Assembly (NCBI GenBank): GCA_028292625.1
Contig: JAQGLY010000038.1
Coordinates: 17,590-81,589, forward strand
Origin: Herbaspirillum sp.
GTDB lineage: Bacteria > Pseudomonadota > Gammaproteobacteria > Burkholderiales > Burkholderiaceae_D
Direction: 5' to 3'
DNA: 64,000 bases
Position 1 is the first letter of the stretch. Every line of letters begins with the position of its first letter. Below are positions 63,805 to 64,000 of the stretch, in pieces. A model generated the notes under the pieces. The model made no database searches. It had not been told where the DNA came from and saw only the letters and a list, made by a program, of their open reading frames with translations. A program made the position numbers and the translations under genes.

Positions 63805-64000
63805 TTATGCCGGTTCCACGACTTTCTTTTTCAAATACTCGGCCACCAGTTCAGGCGTCAGGATCACGCCGGGACGGTATTCGGGAGCATCTTCCAGCTG
63901 TTCCAGATCGTTCAGGCCGAATTTCTCATAGATGCGGTTGATCGCGGAGATCAGACGCACCGGACGGTCCGGATCGGCGTTGAAATGCTGATGGATGGTG
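63805..64000 (-). CDS. Cupin-like protein, C-terminal fragment
   Basis: The last 64 codons of a gene that runs off the right edge on the minus strand end with VEYLKKK-like residues and TAA at 63805. The visible part reads HQHFNADPDRPVRLISA, which looks like the end of a cupin barrel with a conserved His, followed by an acidic and Lys-rich tail. The gene might encode a cupin-fold dioxygenase or a sensor; too little is seen. It is upstream of the solute-binding protein in the same direction, with about 170 bases between. Confidence 0.55.
   Translation of the reverse strand, partial: TIHQHFNADPDRPVRLISAINRIYEKFGLNDLEQLEDAPEYRPGVILTPELVAEYLKKKVVEPA

Overview
The window is GC-rich, densely coding DNA from what looks like a heterotrophic proteobacterium, probably a betaproteobacterium of the Burkholderiales. 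That placement is an inference from gene style, not proven. There are no rRNA or tRNA genes, insertion sequences, phage genes or CRISPR arrays. About 52 kb (1-52.2 kb) is one large catabolic island. The last 12 kb is mostly ordinary: a 2'-5' RNA ligase, a cache/CheW chemosensor, a DUF72 protein, a split chromate transporter, an Lhr-type helicase, a solute-binding protein and a partial cupin-like protein.

Layout. (a) 1-6.7 kb, minus strand: a BMP/nucleoside-type ABC importer with a formamidase, a biuret-hydrolase-like cysteine hydrolase and a second, cut-off cysteine hydrolase. (b) 7-11.2 kb: a stand-alone Rieske oxygenase, a DUF1989 protein with a small ribbon-helix-helix protein, a RutB-like cysteine hydrolase and a LysR regulator. 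(c) 11.2-19.3 kb, minus: two NtaA/DszA-type FMN monooxygenases, a three-subunit molybdenum hydroxylase and a UbiD-family decarboxylase. (d) 19.4-29.6 kb: a cytosine-deaminase-like amidohydrolase (plus strand), then on the minus strand three more FMN monooxygenases, an allantoinase-like deacetylase and an SsuA/NMT1-type ABC importer with an embedded FAD monooxygenase. (e) 29.7-36.6 kb, minus: VOC protein, alpha/beta hydrolase, 2OG-Fe(II) oxygenase, a second three-subunit molybdenum hydroxylase and a DUF3891 protein. (f) 36.8-45.5 kb: asparaginase-like protein, FAD monooxygenase, flavin reductase, FMO-like flavoprotein, ureidoglycolate-lyase-like protein and two MFS transporters. (g) 45.7-52.2 kb, plus: FAD monooxygenase, PuuE-like allantoinase, creatininase-family hydrolase, another deacetylase, amidase and a second 2OG oxygenase.

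Together the genes look like a complete aerobic route for a nitrogen-rich heterocycle. Two importers bring it in. Molybdenum hydroxylases, FAD and Rieske oxygenases and two 2OG oxygenases oxidise it. Five FMN monooxygenases, the class that includes the ring-amide-cleaving RutA, may break C-N bonds. A UbiD decarboxylase and many cyclic-amide or linear-amide hydrolases then release ammonia, formate and glyoxylate/urea-type fragments. The substrate cannot be named from sequence; purine-, pteridine-, flavin- or pyrimidine-like compounds are the reasonable candidates.

The strongest new observation is regulatory. Thirteen transcription-unit starts in the island and the chemosensor gene at 53 kb carry a sigma-54 -24/-12 element (GG-N10-GC, mostly TGGCAY-N5-TTGCW). 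This marks the cluster as one RpoN regulon, consistent with use of the compound as a nitrogen source.
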